Source of the DNA: a virus | IMG/VR virus record: IMGVR_UViG_3300034104_002332 | Span: 1 to 21,013 of that record | Strand: one strand, 5' to 3' | DNA: 21,013 bases | Shown: in pieces, positions 20,940-21,013 of the stretch | How the letters are laid out: every line of letters begins with the position of its first letter | Position numbering within the stretch: the stretch's first letter is position 1 | Notes under the pieces: model-generated | Seen by the model: only the letters and a program-made list of their open reading frames with translations | Database searches by the model: none | Told to the model about the DNA's origin: nothing | Translations under genes and position numbers: made by a program

Positions 20940-21013
20940 TACGTACGTCCTCCTGACAGGTATTTCTCAGGCCGCTTAGCATTAACACTAAACTTGCCCT
21001 TAGCCAAGTTGCG
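20939..21013 (-). CDS. C-terminal fragment of the upstream late gene
   Basis: On the minus strand an open frame enters from the right edge and ends at TAA (20941-20939), one base overlapping the ATG of the 417-aa gene. The visible 24 residues (ending RPEKYLSGGRT) are basic. The tail of this gene also carries the AGGAGG ribosome-binding site of the next one. No identity can be given; it is probably another virion protein of the same operon. Confidence 0.6.
   Translation of the reverse strand, partial: RNLAKGKFSVNAKRPEKYLSGGRT

Noticed and set aside
1-21013. CRISPR array, tRNA, integrase, terminase or transposon
   Set aside because: No spaced direct repeats, no tRNA-like cloverleaf noticed, and no protein with integrase, terminase or transposase motifs. 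tRNA detection by eye is limited, so a covariance search would be needed to exclude one.

Overview
The window is part of a tailed double-stranded DNA phage genome (or a prophage or metagenomic phage contig), most likely infecting an alphaproteobacterium. The phage assignment rests on a replication and recombination set: a primase-helicase with a PriCT-2-like region, a DUF2800 nuclease, a DUF2815 ssDNA-binding protein, a phage-type family A DNA polymerase, a VRR-NUC nuclease, an SNF2 helicase and a DUF6378 protein. These converge on a block of very large Ala/Gly/Gln-rich proteins typical of virion and ejection proteins. The host inference rests on a DUF2312/GapR-type protein, a family centred on Alphaproteobacteria, on high GC, and on a CTATAT-type -10 box. 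No terminase, portal, capsid, integrase, tRNA or CRISPR array is visible, so lifestyle and tail type cannot be settled.

Layout, plus strand (1-12476). At 1-2391 there is a chain of small accessory genes whose stop and start codons mostly overlap. At 2452-4815 a Cro/YdaS-like regulator precedes the primase-helicase. At 4888-7755 come three small genes, then the DUF2800 nuclease, the DUF2815 protein and the GapR-like protein, closed by a strong hairpin. At 7896-12476 come an HTH protein, the DNA polymerase, a small conserved protein, VRR-NUC, the SNF2 helicase, the DUF6378 protein and a small Cys/His-rich protein that starts at TTG. This looks like the early and middle gene block: priming and unwinding, synthesis, strand processing and regulation.

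Layout, minus strand (21013-12385). A late-type operon is transcribed leftwards. It holds the C-terminus of an upstream gene, a 417-aa Gln/Ala-rich protein, a 268-aa protein, a 1137-aa putative internal virion or ejection protein, and two tandem proteins (517 and 500 aa) that share an N-terminal module. The 517-aa protein carries an ADP-ribosyltransferase-like (ART-PolyVal) region and a ParB-like region, as in the polyvalent proteins that phages deliver into the host cell. The two strands' genes meet tail-to-tail and overlap at 12385-12476.

Regulation. Two intergenic regions (270-351 and 4816-4887) carry the same promoter with the palindrome TGCAAG-N6-CTTGCA in its spacer. A related site lies just upstream of the Cro/YdaS-like gene. 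A 9-mer, ATCAAGCAA, occurs in all three regions and, inverted, upstream of the second HTH gene. Several genes also share a near-identical ribosome-binding leader (GGGAAACTACGAC-ATG). Together these suggest a phage-encoded regulon with a common operator. All family names are given from recognition of sequence patterns; no database search was run.
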